DNA from: an uncultured Gammaproteobacteria bacterium
GTDB lineage: Bacteria > Pseudomonadota > Gammaproteobacteria > Pseudomonadales > Pseudohongiellaceae
Direction of reading: 5' to 3'
DNA length: 64,000 nucleotides
Assembly (NCBI GenBank): GCA_913060975.1
Contig: CAJXVC010000005.1
Span: forward strand, 186,001-250,000
The notes below the pieces were generated by a model. The model ran no database searches and was not told the origin of the DNA. It saw only the letters and a list, made by a program, of their open reading frames with translations. This document shows, in pieces, positions 24,174 to 33,880 of this stretch (its first letter is position 1; each line of letters starts with the position of its first letter). The position numbers were made by a program, and so were the translations under genes.

Positions 24174-24872
24174 TCAGGCAAAGTCTTTGGGAAATACCTT
24201 GCGCCAACGGATGGACAGCTTGGCGAGATTGATAATGCCGTTACTAAACGCAGTCAGTGGGCCGGGCATTTGTTCGCGAAACACATCCATGAGTAAAGCG
24301 ATGCGCCACTGATCGGTGTCATTACGAACGCTGTGCGGATAGGTGTCGTCCCACAGTAGTGACTCGCCATTGGCAATTCTATATGGCTTATCGGCGATGG
24401 TCAGTGTTACGCCCGGCTCGCCGTTATTCAGCAAAGGTACCTGAAGTCCCATATAGAATCGGGTGATGCCACGAAAAGGCCCGGTATGAGTCGGCACTTG
24501 TTTGCCCGGTGCGAGAAACGAAAACGACGCCGATTTTATCTGCGGATTCGCCCGCAGCAAGGCTGCCAATTGTGGACACTTGCTCATGTTCTCTTCGATG
24601 TCGAGGTCGTAGGCACGGAGTACAAACATCCGCCATTCCTTCTCACCAAAAGCAGACAACTGATACTGCTCGGGCATGAGTTCATGGAATTTGGGAATAG
24701 CATTGATCTCGTCACACAGGGCCATAGCCTCTGCGCGGATGTCTTTCCAGTTCTCGGTGAACTGCGGTGCATCCGGGAAAAACTCGGCCATTTCCAGCAC
24801 GGGAGGTGTCTTGAGAAAGGCATTGTAGACGCCGGTCATAGTGCTGCGGACCAGGCGGTAAGCCAGAGACAT
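24174..24872 (-). CDS. Aspartyl/asparaginyl beta-hydroxylase-family protein
   Basis: 232 residues. The C-terminal half is the AspH double-stranded beta-helix: PTHTGPFRGITRFYMGLQVPL (first iron histidine, followed by T-G instead of a carboxylate, as in this family's two-histidine iron site), then ANGESLLWDDTYPHSVRND (second histidine). Expected 2-oxoglutarate- and iron-dependent hydroxylation of protein or lipid substrates, like LpxO-type enzymes. The N-terminus is amphipathic but not a clear signal. Faces csp across the terminator. Confidence 0.87.
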   Translation of the reverse strand: MSLAYRLVRSTMTGVYNAFLKTPPVLEMAEFFPDAPQFTENWKDIRAEAMALCDEINAIPKFHELMPEQYQLSAFGEKEWRMFVLRAYDLDIEENMSKCPQLAALLRANPQIKSASFSFLAPGKQVPTHTGPFRGITRFYMGLQVPLLNNGEPGVTLTIADKPYRIANGESLLWDDTYPHSVRNDTDQWRIALLMDVFREQMPGPLTAFSNGIINLAKLSIRWRKVFPKDFA

Positions 24873-25129
24873 TGGGCGATCCTCATTCAGCGTATTTGTC
24901 TCTGGCCAATTTATCGCAATAGTTGGGGGTTTTCCAGCTAGCCTGCAACCTCCGAATCTGACTGCACAGGGCTAACTTTAAATTCTTACGAGCCACCCAA
25001 CTGGACTAAATCTTGGGACACGCACGCTTCTACTGAAAACCAGTAGCAACTAATACCAAAGAAAGGATGTTAAGAAGGAAAGCGTGGCAGCAGCGATGTG
25101 TGAACTTGTTATACAGCGCTCACTATCGG

Positions 25130-26449
25130 TCAATCCTGATAGTACGTATCGGATTCATCTTTTGGCAGAACCGTACCCTCGAAGACTTCATCATCGCTGT
25201 CTTCATTGGCGAGGCCGTCACTAGCAAGGTCTTCATCATCAGAGCGTGGATCCATTTGCAGTGCGCCTTGTCCCGCGGCGGTGGTCGCTGGCGCGAAATC
25301 GACAACATGATCTGATTGGCGATCGCGCAGGCGAATCAGTACGAGAATAGTCATTGCGCCAAGCAACAAGATGATCGCGAGGCTGACGAAGAACAGATCC
25401 GCACCTATTCGAAACATTAACTGTGAGGTTGCCAGGGGTCCGATAATCGAACCGACACCATTTAGCATCTGCAAACCTGTACCGACTTCCAGGAACGTAC
25501 CCGGCTCGGCGAAATCGCTGGCATGGGCCAGGCTCAATGCATAGATCGGCATCACTGCTGCGCCGAAGGCAAACATGATATAAGGCACGATGTGAGTTGG
25601 CACCAGCAACGCACAGCCGGCCATGATGGCACCCAATACCAATGCCGCAAAAATCACCCGGCGCCGATCGAAACGGTCGGACATCCGGCCGATAGGAAAC
25701 TGAAAGAGTGCGCCACCGGCAATAGCCAGTGACATCATGATCGATATTTCGAAAACGTTCATGCCGGTCTGCAAGCCGTAAACAGGCCCGAGGCCGTAGA
25801 ACGAACCTGATACCAGGCCAGCGATCAGGGCGCCAACCACTGCTGCCCGGGATGTCTTTAAAACCAGTCGTGGCGAAAACCGGGCGCTCGGAATACTTTG
25901 CGGTTGCGACGATCTGGTCAGGCAAACTGGTAGCGCGGCCAAGACGATGAGTATGCCAGCGATAATAAATAATTGGTCGCCTTCAGGTGGTGCGAGGTTC
26001 AGCAATAGCTGTCCCAATGCCAGGCCGGCGAGCACAATGGCAGTGTAAGCAGCCAGGACACTACCGCGGACTTCGTTGCTGACTTGTGAGTTCAGCCAGC
26101 TCTCAATAACCAGATACAGGCCGACAATGCCAAGGCCGGAGATGAATCGCAGTAACAGCCAGAATATAAACGAATCGGTGAGTGCGACACCGAGAACCGT
26201 CGCGGTCATGATCGCCGTCATCGATGCAAAGGTACGGATATGACCGACGCGGGACACGACCTGCGGAACAATGAAGCAGCCCGTGATGAAACCAATAAAG
26301 TAGACTGAGCTTAAATAGCCAATGTCGATGCTGGTCCAGCCAATAAACTCTGCACGCAGCGGCACCAGGGCCAATTGCAAACCGTGGCCTGTGAGCAGAA
26401 GTGCAACTCCAATCAGGAGTGATGACAAACTGATAATTGACTTGAACAT
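25130..26449 (-). CDS. MFS transporter (YcaD-like) with acidic C-terminal tail
   Basis: About 439 residues, twelve transmembrane segments in two halves. MFS loop motif between TM2 and TM3 is VPQVVSRVGHIRTF, repeated in the second half as GRMSDRFDRRRVI. Pattern is close to the YcaD/UMF family. ATG 26449 is chosen; a GTG at 26485 would extend it by 12 residues. The last 50 residues form a highly acidic cytoplasmic tail (DPRSDDEDLASD, NEDSDDEVFEG), unusual for the family. Substrate unknown. Confidence 0.9.
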   Translation of the reverse strand: MFKSIISLSSLLIGVALLLTGHGLQLALVPLRAEFIGWTSIDIGYLSSVYFIGFITGCFIVPQVVSRVGHIRTFASMTAIMTATVLGVALTDSFIFWLLLRFISGLGIVGLYLVIESWLNSQVSNEVRGSVLAAYTAIVLAGLALGQLLLNLAPPEGDQLFIIAGILIVLAALPVCLTRSSQPQSIPSARFSPRLVLKTSRAAVVGALIAGLVSGSFYGLGPVYGLQTGMNVFEISIMMSLAIAGGALFQFPIGRMSDRFDRRRVIFAALVLGAIMAGCALLVPTHIVPYIMFAFGAAVMPIYALSLAHASDFAEPGTFLEVGTGLQMLNGVGSIIGPLATSQLMFRIGADLFFVSLAIILLLGAMTILVLIRLRDRQSDHVVDFAPATTAAGQGALQMDPRSDDEDLASDGLANEDSDDEVFEGTVLPKDESDTYYQD

Positions 26450-26561
26450 GAGCTCGAATTGACTGTCTGGGGGTTGTATTGGCACGAAGAGACTGCGACG
26501 AAGTCACAGTCTCTCTAATTTGCGGCCCAATTAAAAGGCATGATAGGGGAAACCGATGCGA

Positions 26562-27902
26562 CTAATCGATGTCGGGAAGCCTGCCAATATCGGACGAGCG
26601 CAGATGCAGGTCGCGTTGTGGGTAGGGGATTTCCACGTTATTGGCTTTGAACTTGTCCCAGATGCGAATGAGCAGGTCACTCGTTACATTGGCCCTACCG
26701 TTCATAGGGTCGTTGATCCAAAAGCGTACTTCAAAGTTCACCGAGCTATCGCCATATTCGTTCAGTAAACACACCGGTTTGGGATCATCGAGGATGCGCG
26801 GCGTTTCTTTAGCGGCTTCGAGACACAGAGCAATAACCTGATGGATATCGGATTTGTAGTGCACACCGACAACCTTGCGCAAGCGTAGCAGCTCATGGCT
26901 ATGCGACCAGTTTTCAACACGCGAGATGATCAGTTCTTCGTTGGGAATAAGGTGCTCGATACCATCGCGAGTAGTCACTGATACATAGCGAGCGCCCAGT
27001 GCATCAACGCGACCATAGTAGCCGGCCACGGCGATGGTATCGCCTGGTTTGATCGACTTGTCGAGCAGCAGAATGAATCCGGAGACCAGATTGGCGAAGA
27101 TCTTTTGCAGGCCAAAACCCAAACCAACACCGATCGCTCCGCCCAGAACCGCCAGAGCGGTGAGGTCGACGCCAACAACTGCCAGTGCGGATAGGAACGC
27201 AAAAGAACCTAGCGCGATCCACAGTACTTTGGTGGACAGCACTTTCATCGAAGGCGTCAGGTTGGGGCTGGACGTTAAACGGTTCTCCATTAATTGCCCG
27301 ATGATGGCGGTGAACCACAACAGAATGCCCAATGCGACCATGCCCTGAATGACCATCAGGGCCGATATCCGGGCCTCGCCTAAAGTGAGCGCAGCCTCAT
27401 CAAGAATGCGAATGCTCTGATCCAGCAAGCCGACGATATTGAGCGCAGCAACCAACCAGGCGGCTATGGCGATGGTGCGCGACCAAAACGCATTCGCCAC
27501 CACGATCGAGGCCAGCCCAACAATAATCCAGGCGCTAAGCAAACTGGTGGTAATAATTTGCGTGGCATTGCGTAATTCCAATTCTCTGGAAACAACAACT
27601 GTGAGCCATTGCACCAACAGCCAGACAATCGGGAATGATTGCTCCCACAGCTCGATCCATAGCCGCTTCATCAACGCGAACTTTGAGTCACGGTGGGACA
27701 ATTCGTTGAAGCGATCGCGAAGCTTGTGAGAAATCGGCCAGGCCACCAGCGCGGCGAAGAGTATCAGCCCGACTTCGATTAGAGTTTGTTCAGTAAACAG
27801 AAATTCCTCTGCCCATAGCGAGGCCTGTCCGATCCATTGACTCCAGGACTCCGGGTCGGTCAGCATCTCTATCGCCGTTGCTTCGTCCGCTGCTTCAGCC
27901 AT
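26562..27902 (-). CDS. MscS-family mechanosensitive ion channel
   Basis: 446 residues. Five to six hydrophobic segments precede the conserved MscS pore and beta domain: GGAIGVGLGFGLQKIFANLVSGFILLLDKSIKPGDTI at about residues 235-270 (quoted here in pieces: GLGFGLQKIFANLVSGF, then LDKSIKPGDTI), followed by the cytoplasmic alpha/beta domain. Gated by membrane tension on osmotic downshock. It overlaps the upstream CorA-like gene by 1 bp (TAATG), so the two are translationally coupled. Confidence 0.92.
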   Translation of the reverse strand: MAEAADEATAIEMLTDPESWSQWIGQASLWAEEFLFTEQTLIEVGLILFAALVAWPISHKLRDRFNELSHRDSKFALMKRLWIELWEQSFPIVWLLVQWLTVVVSRELELRNATQIITTSLLSAWIIVGLASIVVANAFWSRTIAIAAWLVAALNIVGLLDQSIRILDEAALTLGEARISALMVIQGMVALGILLWFTAIIGQLMENRLTSSPNLTPSMKVLSTKVLWIALGSFAFLSALAVVGVDLTALAVLGGAIGVGLGFGLQKIFANLVSGFILLLDKSIKPGDTIAVAGYYGRVDALGARYVSVTTRDGIEHLIPNEELIISRVENWSHSHELLRLRKVVGVHYKSDIHQVIALCLEAAKETPRILDDPKPVCLLNEYGDSSVNFEVRFWINDPMNGRANVTSDLLIRIWDKFKANNVEIPYPQRDLHLRSSDIGRLPDID

Positions 27903-28873
27903 TAAATCCAGCCCTTACGTTTGAAGTAGGTAAATTGCGCGATAGCTGCTGCAAACATGACGCCAAGCACAATGAAATAACCGCTTCTACTATTCAGCTC
28001 CGGCATGTTCTGGAAATTCATTCCATAGATGCCTGCCAGGAATGTCAGCGGTACAAAGATCACGGTAAAGACGGTGAGAATTTGCATTACATTGTTCAGT
28101 CGGTGTGATGACATAGCCAGATAGCCATCGGTTAAATCTTTGGCAACTTCGTAATACAAGTCAGCAAGGCTACGAGTACGTTCTACTTGTTCGTAAACGT
28201 CGGTGACTTCATGTTCCAGCTCTTCACTGATGAAACGCGACTGTTCCCGTTGCAGATGAGTAATGACTGTTTGATGGTAATTGGCAATGCGTGCCAAATG
28301 CCGTAGCCGGGATTTGTAACCAGTCAGTTCTGACAGCAATGCATCGTTTGGCTTCTGAAACATTTCATTCTCAATGTCATCCAGGCGAGGTTCCAGTTCT
28401 AACAGTATTTGCACATAGCGGCGTACGAGACGACCACTCAAGCGTACTGCCATACTGCCTGGGTTGATATCGCCTTCGAAACGGCCTTCCTGAATTTCAT
28501 TGAATAACCAGTTGGCACTTGAAGATTCGCGCTGATGCCGAGTGATTAAAAAGCGGTCGCCGATAAACATGGCCAACTGAATATTGGCATAGTCGATTCC
28601 TTCGGTCTTGCTGGCATCAAGACCTTTGAGTAACAGGAACAGGTAATTGTCGAACTGTTCCAGCTTGGGTGGGTGGCGTGTGCGCATCGCATCCTGTATG
28701 GCCAAAGGGTGGATGTCGAAATCTTCGAGAATCGGACGTTCTGTGTCAGCTTCTTCTTCATTGATATCCAGCCAGAGAATCAAGTCCCTGTTGGCTTTCC
28801 AGGTGTCTACTTGCTCCATTCCGCCGGCGGATACTGCCCCGGCTTGCGTGTCCAAAAGTAGAGATCTGATCAT
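27902..28873 (-). CDS. CorA-family divalent metal transporter (ZntB-like)
   Basis: 323 residues from ATG 28873, preferred over 28942 because the fold begins MIRSLLLDTQAG. Two C-terminal TM helices with the ion-selectivity motif YGMNFQNMPE between them; a long helical cytoplasmic funnel precedes. ZntB/CorA proteins move zinc or magnesium. First gene of a two-gene group with the MscS channel, an ion/osmotic-stress pairing. Divergent from pldA. Confidence 0.92.
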   Translation of the reverse strand: MIRSLLLDTQAGAVSAGGMEQVDTWKANRDLILWLDINEEEADTERPILEDFDIHPLAIQDAMRTRHPPKLEQFDNYLFLLLKGLDASKTEGIDYANIQLAMFIGDRFLITRHQRESSSANWLFNEIQEGRFEGDINPGSMAVRLSGRLVRRYVQILLELEPRLDDIENEMFQKPNDALLSELTGYKSRLRHLARIANYHQTVITHLQREQSRFISEELEHEVTDVYEQVERTRSLADLYYEVAKDLTDGYLAMSSHRLNNVMQILTVFTVIFVPLTFLAGIYGMNFQNMPELNSRSGYFIVLGVMFAAAIAQFTYFKRKGWI

Positions 28874-29069
28874 CTGCCTATCGCCTTGTCGAATAGTGAA
28901 AGTTATATTGATTGTTTTACTTGCTGCTTCAGCCAGCGTCAACAGACCATATCTGGCTATTTACCCGCCTTGGCTTTTCAGGCATGTTGCGCACATTCTG
29001 GTATCTGCGACGATGACCGCAGCTTGGCTAGTCGGGTATTACAGTTTATTCGGGGTTAGGGGATTCACA

Positions 29070-30224
29070 ATGGGTAAAAAGATTTTAGCGCTGGCGGGGC
29101 TTATAGCTCTGGCAGGCGGTGTTCAGGCAGCCAATAACGGTGGCCCATATACTGTATGTCCAGCGATTGCCGACGCCACTGATCGGCTGGCTTGTTATGA
29201 CAGTTTTAGTGCGCCTCAGGAAATCACTGACCCGGCGGCCAGTGAAGATGCCGGAGCATCAGGGACTGAGACTGATAGCCTTCCGCGGAGTATACCGAAT
29301 GCAAGCAACGAGGAACCGTTGTTCGGATTCGGCATCGACGGCTTGACCAATCATGAGCCGAACAAGCTGCTGGCGCGAATGGACAGTAATGACATTAACC
29401 GGCTGTATATGGATGCCACTATTTCGATCAAGCATCCTGTACTGAGCCCAGCGGTTGATGCGCTTGCCAGTATTTTCGAGATCGATGAAACCCGTAATCT
29501 GCCGCGCTTGTATTTTGCCTTCAGTGGGCGCTTTTCCCAGTACATTGGCTCGCGGGAATCAGCGCCGGTAGTACCCAGACGCTACAACCCGGAGCTGTTT
29601 CTGCGGGTCTGGCGAGACGGCGGCTATGCTCGCGGTAACCCGGCGTACTGGGACTTTGGTTATGGCCATGAGTCCAATGGTCAGCAGATCAGTACCGAAG
29701 CGGCCTATTTAGTGGCTGAAGAGACGGCAGTCAATAATAACGAGCCAGCGCAGTACGCTCGTGACGGAATTAGTCGTGGCTGGGACTATTTGGGTATTGA
29801 TTGGCACAAGCAATGGAGTACCGGATTTCTACCGAATTTGCCTGGCCGAACAGAAACCCATATTGAATACCGGCACTATCTCGAAAAAGGGGTTTTTCAG
29901 GGAGCACCCGAAGAATACAACGTCTGGGAAAATGACGGCGATGAAGCCAAGACACGTGACTACTACGATGGTCTGCGCTTGTCATTACAATACAATCTAC
30001 GGGGCCGGGATTGCCTGGCGATAGTCTGCTTTGAAAAAGTCGAACTGGTCCATCGTACTGGTTACGCTAAACCGTTTAGCCACAATACGACGTCGTTGGA
30101 GATCACGACGAATATTGCCGGCCTGCCTTTGCACCTGTGGGGGCGCTCTGGCTATAACAGTGACTTGATCGATTACTACGACTACACCAATAGCTGGGGA
30201 TTAGGTGTGGAGTTCAATCGTTAG
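29070..30224 (+). CDS. pldA: Outer-membrane phospholipase A (OMPLA) with a catalytic-site variant
   Basis: 384 residues from ATG 29070 (AGGGGA site); the longer open frame overlaps the divergent corA gene. Signal peptide, cleavage after VQA. An N-terminal CPAIADATDRLACYDSF segment is followed by a linker, then a 12-stranded barrel. Catalytic H200 and S202 are in YGHESNGQ, the OMPLA motif. The third triad residue, asparagine in E. coli (SRSWN), is aspartate here: SRGWD, D239. The loop between them is longer than in E. coli. Expected role: calcium-dependent hydrolysis of outer-membrane phospholipids. Assignment is firm, the effect of Asp unknown. Confidence 0.88.
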   Translation: MGKKILALAGLIALAGGVQAANNGGPYTVCPAIADATDRLACYDSFSAPQEITDPAASEDAGASGTETDSLPRSIPNASNEEPLFGFGIDGLTNHEPNKLLARMDSNDINRLYMDATISIKHPVLSPAVDALASIFEIDETRNLPRLYFAFSGRFSQYIGSRESAPVVPRRYNPELFLRVWRDGGYARGNPAYWDFGYGHESNGQQISTEAAYLVAEETAVNNNEPAQYARDGISRGWDYLGIDWHKQWSTGFLPNLPGRTETHIEYRHYLEKGVFQGAPEEYNVWENDGDEAKTRDYYDGLRLSLQYNLRGRDCLAIVCFEKVELVHRTGYAKPFSHNTTSLEITTNIAGLPLHLWGRSGYNSDLIDYYDYTNSWGLGVEFNR

Positions 30225-30262
30225 CAAGTTACCGTTACGGAATCTGATTTACTTGTAGCACT

Positions 30263-30302
30263 AAAAAGGCCTACCCGATAGCTCGAGTAGGCCTTTGCTT
30301 TT
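30263..30302 (+). terminator. Terminator between pldA and convergent hydrolase gene
   Basis: Stem AAAGGCCTAC / GTAGGCCTTT with a 13-nt loop, flanked by A-run and T-run, so probably bidirectional. Confidence 0.82.
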
Positions 30303-30349
30303 GTGCATTGCATCTCACGCCAGGCGTTAGTGCAATTATTCTGCGTTGA

Positions 30350-31414
30350 CTATTCCCACTCGCTGGCCGGCGTATTCGGGTCAGAGCGCAGGAAGCGCAT
30401 TAGATCGGCATGGAACTGATCGGGAATCTCGATCTGGGGCGCGTGGCCAATGCCTGGGTAGAGCAGGATGGCACTGTTTTGCAATTCGCTGGCAACGTGG
30501 CGCGCATGGGAAGGGAAGTCAGCAATCAAGCCATCTTCTTCACCAGCCAGAACCAGTGCTTTACTGGTAATGTGTTGCCAGTCATACACGACTGGATCGT
30601 TGTACAACATTTGACCCTGCAGGCGACGTACCATGGCCAGACGCGGCCATTCGCCACTCATGGTTTGCCCAAACTGGCGACGGACGAACTCCAGATGCGC
30701 GGGTGGCCATTCATCCGGGAAGTAACGACGGTGACCACGCAGAATGGACTGATAAGTAGAAACGCCTAGTTCGTTGGCATAAGGGTCTGTCCACGGACGA
30801 CCCTGACGCTGGTCTTCCAAACCAATTTGATTAACCAGCACAACATGCGTGGTAATGTCGGGATACAACATGGCGAAACGGCTCACCACCATGCCACCCA
30901 TTGAATGACCGACGATAGCGACTTCATCAATGCCGAGCTCATCAAGCAGCGCTTTCATGTTCGCGGCGACGAAGTTGAACTGGTAAGGAATGACAGGTTT
31001 CGATGATTTGCCGTAGCCAATGCGGTCTACTGCGATGACACGAAAACCATTGTCAGCCAGTACTTTGAGTGTTGGCGTATAGGCTTCGGAATAAAAGTTC
31101 ATGCCGTGCTGCCAAAAGACGGTTTGGCCGTTAGGAGTCCCATTGGGCGGGATATCCATATAGGCGTATCGCATGTCTTCGCCGAAACGGTTCAGTTCCA
31201 GATACTGCACGGGATAAGGATAGGGGATCTCTTCGAAATTGGCGGAAACAGGGCCCCAATCGGCAGGGGCTTCAGCTGGCGGTTCAGCTGGCCAGTCCAT
31301 ATCGGCGGCTTGCAGAGCCAAAGACCCAAAAGTCAGCGAAAGCGCCATGATGGCAGCGCCAGCGCGTTTAACGGAAGTGACCTTAAAAAAAGCCCGCTTA
31401 ACTGAGTGCAACAT
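30350..31414 (-). CDS. Exported alpha/beta hydrolase
   Basis: 354 residues from ATG 31414 with a signal peptide (MLHSVKRAFFKVTSVKRAGAA basic region, cleavage after LQA). The open frame continues to 31498 but adds nothing natural. Oxyanion HG in FWQHGMNFY, nucleophile serine in GHSMGG, acid in GEEDGLI, histidine in PGIGHAPQ. The overall sequence is that of the epoxide-hydrolase/haloalkane-dehalogenase/esterase clan, but the Ser nucleophile points to an esterase. Periplasmic. Substrate unknown. Confidence 0.87.
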   Translation of the reverse strand: MLHSVKRAFFKVTSVKRAGAAIMALSLTFGSLALQAADMDWPAEPPAEAPADWGPVSANFEEIPYPYPVQYLELNRFGEDMRYAYMDIPPNGTPNGQTVFWQHGMNFYSEAYTPTLKVLADNGFRVIAVDRIGYGKSSKPVIPYQFNFVAANMKALLDELGIDEVAIVGHSMGGMVVSRFAMLYPDITTHVVLVNQIGLEDQRQGRPWTDPYANELGVSTYQSILRGHRRYFPDEWPPAHLEFVRRQFGQTMSGEWPRLAMVRRLQGQMLYNDPVVYDWQHITSKALVLAGEEDGLIADFPSHARHVASELQNSAILLYPGIGHAPQIEIPDQFHADLMRFLRSDPNTPASEWE

Positions 31415-31702
31415 ACTCGGTATACCTTGGTTGTAGATTTTATTAATGGAATTCCAGCGGTGGAGTATTTCAGATTGCGCCCAGTGAATCAAAGCCACTA
31501 GTCGCTACAGAGTGTAAATCGTCCGGGCTTGCGCCAATCCTGGTGCGATAAACCACCTCAGGCCGCGTACCTTGGCAGCTTCAGGCCATTTGGAGTGCCA
31601 TCTCGTAAAGCGAGCATTGCATCGGTTTTTGTGTAAATCTAGCCAATTGACAGCAATGTCGACCAGCAACGGGCTCTCAATAACGAACTTTCAGGAACGA
31701 CT

Positions 31703-32296
31703 GTGTACATACCGAAACATTTTGCCGTGGATGATCAGCAACAGATCATCGCGTTTATCAAAACCAATGCCTTTGGTCAGTTGGTCACGCACGTCGAAGG
31801 CCGGCTGTTCGCCTCACATATGCCGTTTCTGTTGTCCGACGACCAGAAGAGTCTGGTTGGTCATTTGGCCAAACAGAATCCCCAGCACGCCGAACTTGAT
31901 GGACAGGATGGCCTGGTCATTCTGGCCGGCCCCCATGATTACATTTCGCCGACCTGGTATAACGACCCTGGTGTGCCCACCTGGAATTATCAGGCTGTGC
32001 ATGTGGCCGGACGCTGCAAAACATTCACAGACCCAGCGCGACTACAGGCACTGGTAGAGGCGTTGAGTGCTGTGTATGAATCGGGCTCCGAGGCACCATG
32101 GCAACCTGATTACAATCCAGCCATGCTGGGTGCTATCGTTGGCGTAGAGGTCAGCCTCGATACTATTCAGTGTAAATACAAGCTGAGCCAGAATCGGTCC
32201 GTGACAGACAGACAACAAGTGATAGATAAACTGCAAGACAAAGGAGCCACTGAGTTAGCCAACGCCATGGCCGGCGAATTAATCAGAAAGAAATGA
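31703..32296 (+). CDS. PaiB-family FMN-binding split-barrel protein
   Basis: 197 residues from GTG 31703 (CAGGAACG upstream). Pattern typical of PaiB: MYIPKHFAVDDQQQIIAFI, LFASHMPFLL, GHLAKQNPQ, ILAGPHDYISPTWYN, NYQAVHVAGR, then MLGAIVGVEV and KYKLSQNRS. PaiB-type proteins bind FMN or heme-like ligands and repress sporulation or degradative genes in Bacillus; in Proteobacteria their role is mostly unknown. Cytoplasmic; followed 40 bp later by the GDSL lipoprotein gene. Confidence 0.9.
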   Translation: MYIPKHFAVDDQQQIIAFIKTNAFGQLVTHVEGRLFASHMPFLLSDDQKSLVGHLAKQNPQHAELDGQDGLVILAGPHDYISPTWYNDPGVPTWNYQAVHVAGRCKTFTDPARLQALVEALSAVYESGSEAPWQPDYNPAMLGAIVGVEVSLDTIQCKYKLSQNRSVTDRQQVIDKLQDKGATELANAMAGELIRKK

Positions 32297-32336
32297 TAAT
32301 TCCGGCTTGCCGGGGTGAATTAACGACAAGGGAATA

Positions 32337-32990
32337 ATGGAAAATACAGGAAGCATAAGCGGTATAAAAAACATAAGGCGTATAAAAAGACACTTGCTGC
32401 TTCTACTTGGTGTTTGTAGTTTGCTGACTGCTTGCGGCGGTGACGATGTCAGTCTGAGTCCCTTGCCGCCGGGCACCACCGTAGTCGCGTTCGGTGATTC
32501 GCTCACTGCAGGTTATGGAGCCGGACCTGGGCAAAGTTATCCGGAGGTTTTGGCTGAACTGGCCGTGCTGGATATAGTCAATGCGGGCATTTCAGGCGAA
32601 GTATCGGCGGCTGGATTACAAAGATTGCCGAGCGTATTGGCTCAGTATCGCCCGGCGCTGGTCATTCTCTGTCACGCCGGCAATGATATGTTGCGTAGTA
32701 CTGGCCTCGCGGCTGCCAAGGCGAACCTGTTGGCGATGATTAATCAGATTCATGCCAGTGGCGCGCAAGTTGTACTGATGGGAGTGCCCCAACCGGGCCT
32801 GCTATTGTCGACGGCGGATTTCTATCAGGAAATTGCCGAGGAAACTGCGGTCGCCTATCTGCCTGATACCATGACCGATGTGTTATCGCAGCGCAGTCTG
32901 CGTTCAGATGCTGCCCATCCCAATGCGGCGGGCTATCGGCTTGTCGCCGAAGAGGTCCACGGCTTTCTGCTGGATGCTGGTGCACTCTGA
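32337..32990 (+). CDS. GDSL/SGNH esterase lipoprotein (TesA-like)
   Basis: 217 residues. Lipoprotein signal with lipobox LLTAC (acylated C33), so membrane-anchored. SGNH residues in order: S55 in FGDSLTAGYG, G84 region NAGISGE, N116 in GND, D191 and H194 in DAAHPN. Compared with TesA, multifunctional thioesterase/lysophospholipase, the fold is complete. The 5' codons before the lipobox are purine-rich low-complexity, so the start may be a little further in. Substrate: acyl esters. Confidence 0.9.
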   Translation: MENTGSISGIKNIRRIKRHLLLLLGVCSLLTACGGDDVSLSPLPPGTTVVAFGDSLTAGYGAGPGQSYPEVLAELAVLDIVNAGISGEVSAAGLQRLPSVLAQYRPALVILCHAGNDMLRSTGLAAAKANLLAMINQIHASGAQVVLMGVPQPGLLLSTADFYQEIAEETAVAYLPDTMTDVLSQRSLRSDAAHPNAAGYRLVAEEVHGFLLDAGAL

Positions 32991-33197
32991 ATCGTTGCCA
33001 GGCTCTGAACTGGCGGCTGCCGAAGCCCTTTGAAAACTGATGTTCAGGGTGTAAAAAAAGATAGGGGATCTGGAACTTTGCTGCCATAATCCGCGCCGCT
33101 CGATTTGCCACCCGATCACAGGGAAATTTTTGCCCCACCTCAATAGCTGGCCTGAGCTGTTGAGTCTGCTTCACTATTCATTGTTGAGAGCAAGTGC

Positions 33198-33866
33198 ATG
33201 ACCACAGCGCTGGATCTGGGCTGCCACAGTAGTGCGGCGGAAGACGATCTGTTTGAAGCCATTGCCTCCGGTTTGGAGCAGCAAGGCTATGTCGTTCTGC
33301 CCGCTGCCTTGCCCGAAACAATAGCGGCGAGCTTGCTAGATTATCTGGCTGTGCTGGAAGCCAATCGCTTCCATCGCGCTGCCGTGGGCCGGGGTAACGA
33401 CCAACAGCGTAATCAGTTCGTGCGCCGTGATCGTATTCACTGGATTGAAGATGACCATCAGGAAAGTGGCCAATGGCTAGCCTGGTCGAAGCGCTTACAG
33501 CAGTATTTGAATCGGCGGTTGTTTCTTGGTCTGTTCTCGTTCGAGAGTCATTTTTCTTTTTACGAGGCGGGTGACTTCTACCGTAAGCATCTGGATGCAT
33601 TTCGGGGTGAATCCAATCGCGTGCTGTCTTTGGTAACTTACCTGAACAAAGGTTGGGAACCGGATCAGGGTGGGGAACTGGTGATCTATACGCCGGACGG
33701 CGCCGAAGAGATGCTGCATGTGCAGCCGGGGTATGCCACTCTCGTGTTGTTTCTAAGTAGTGAGTTCCCGCATGAGGTTAAACCCACCAGCCGCGACCGC
33801 TTTGCCGTGGCTGGCTGGTTTCGGGTCAATAATTCGATCAACGATAATATTGACCCGCCGCGCTAG
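33198..33866 (+). CDS. Prolyl-hydroxylase-like 2-oxoglutarate/iron dioxygenase
   Basis: 222 residues. Iron ligands H131 and D133 (YRKHLDAF) and H192 (FPHEV), with the 2-oxoglutarate arginine R201 (RFAVAGWF). The arrangement resembles the EGL-9/PHD-type prolyl 4-hydroxylases, of which a Pseudomonas member hydroxylates EF-Tu. GTG or ATG choice: ATG 33198, with GAGAGCAAG upstream. Cytoplasmic; converges on slyD with a 15-bp gap. Confidence 0.87.
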   Translation: MTTALDLGCHSSAAEDDLFEAIASGLEQQGYVVLPAALPETIAASLLDYLAVLEANRFHRAAVGRGNDQQRNQFVRRDRIHWIEDDHQESGQWLAWSKRLQQYLNRRLFLGLFSFESHFSFYEAGDFYRKHLDAFRGESNRVLSLVTYLNKGWEPDQGGELVIYTPDGAEEMLHVQPGYATLVLFLSSEFPHEVKPTSRDRFAVAGWFRVNNSINDNIDPPR

Positions 33867-33880
33867 GCGCGATGTACCTG

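Noticed and set aside
28647-29069. Extended N-terminus for the OMPLA gene
   Set aside because: The upstream in-frame part overlaps the divergent CorA gene and lacks signal features; ATG 29070 has a good ribosome-binding site and a signal peptide.
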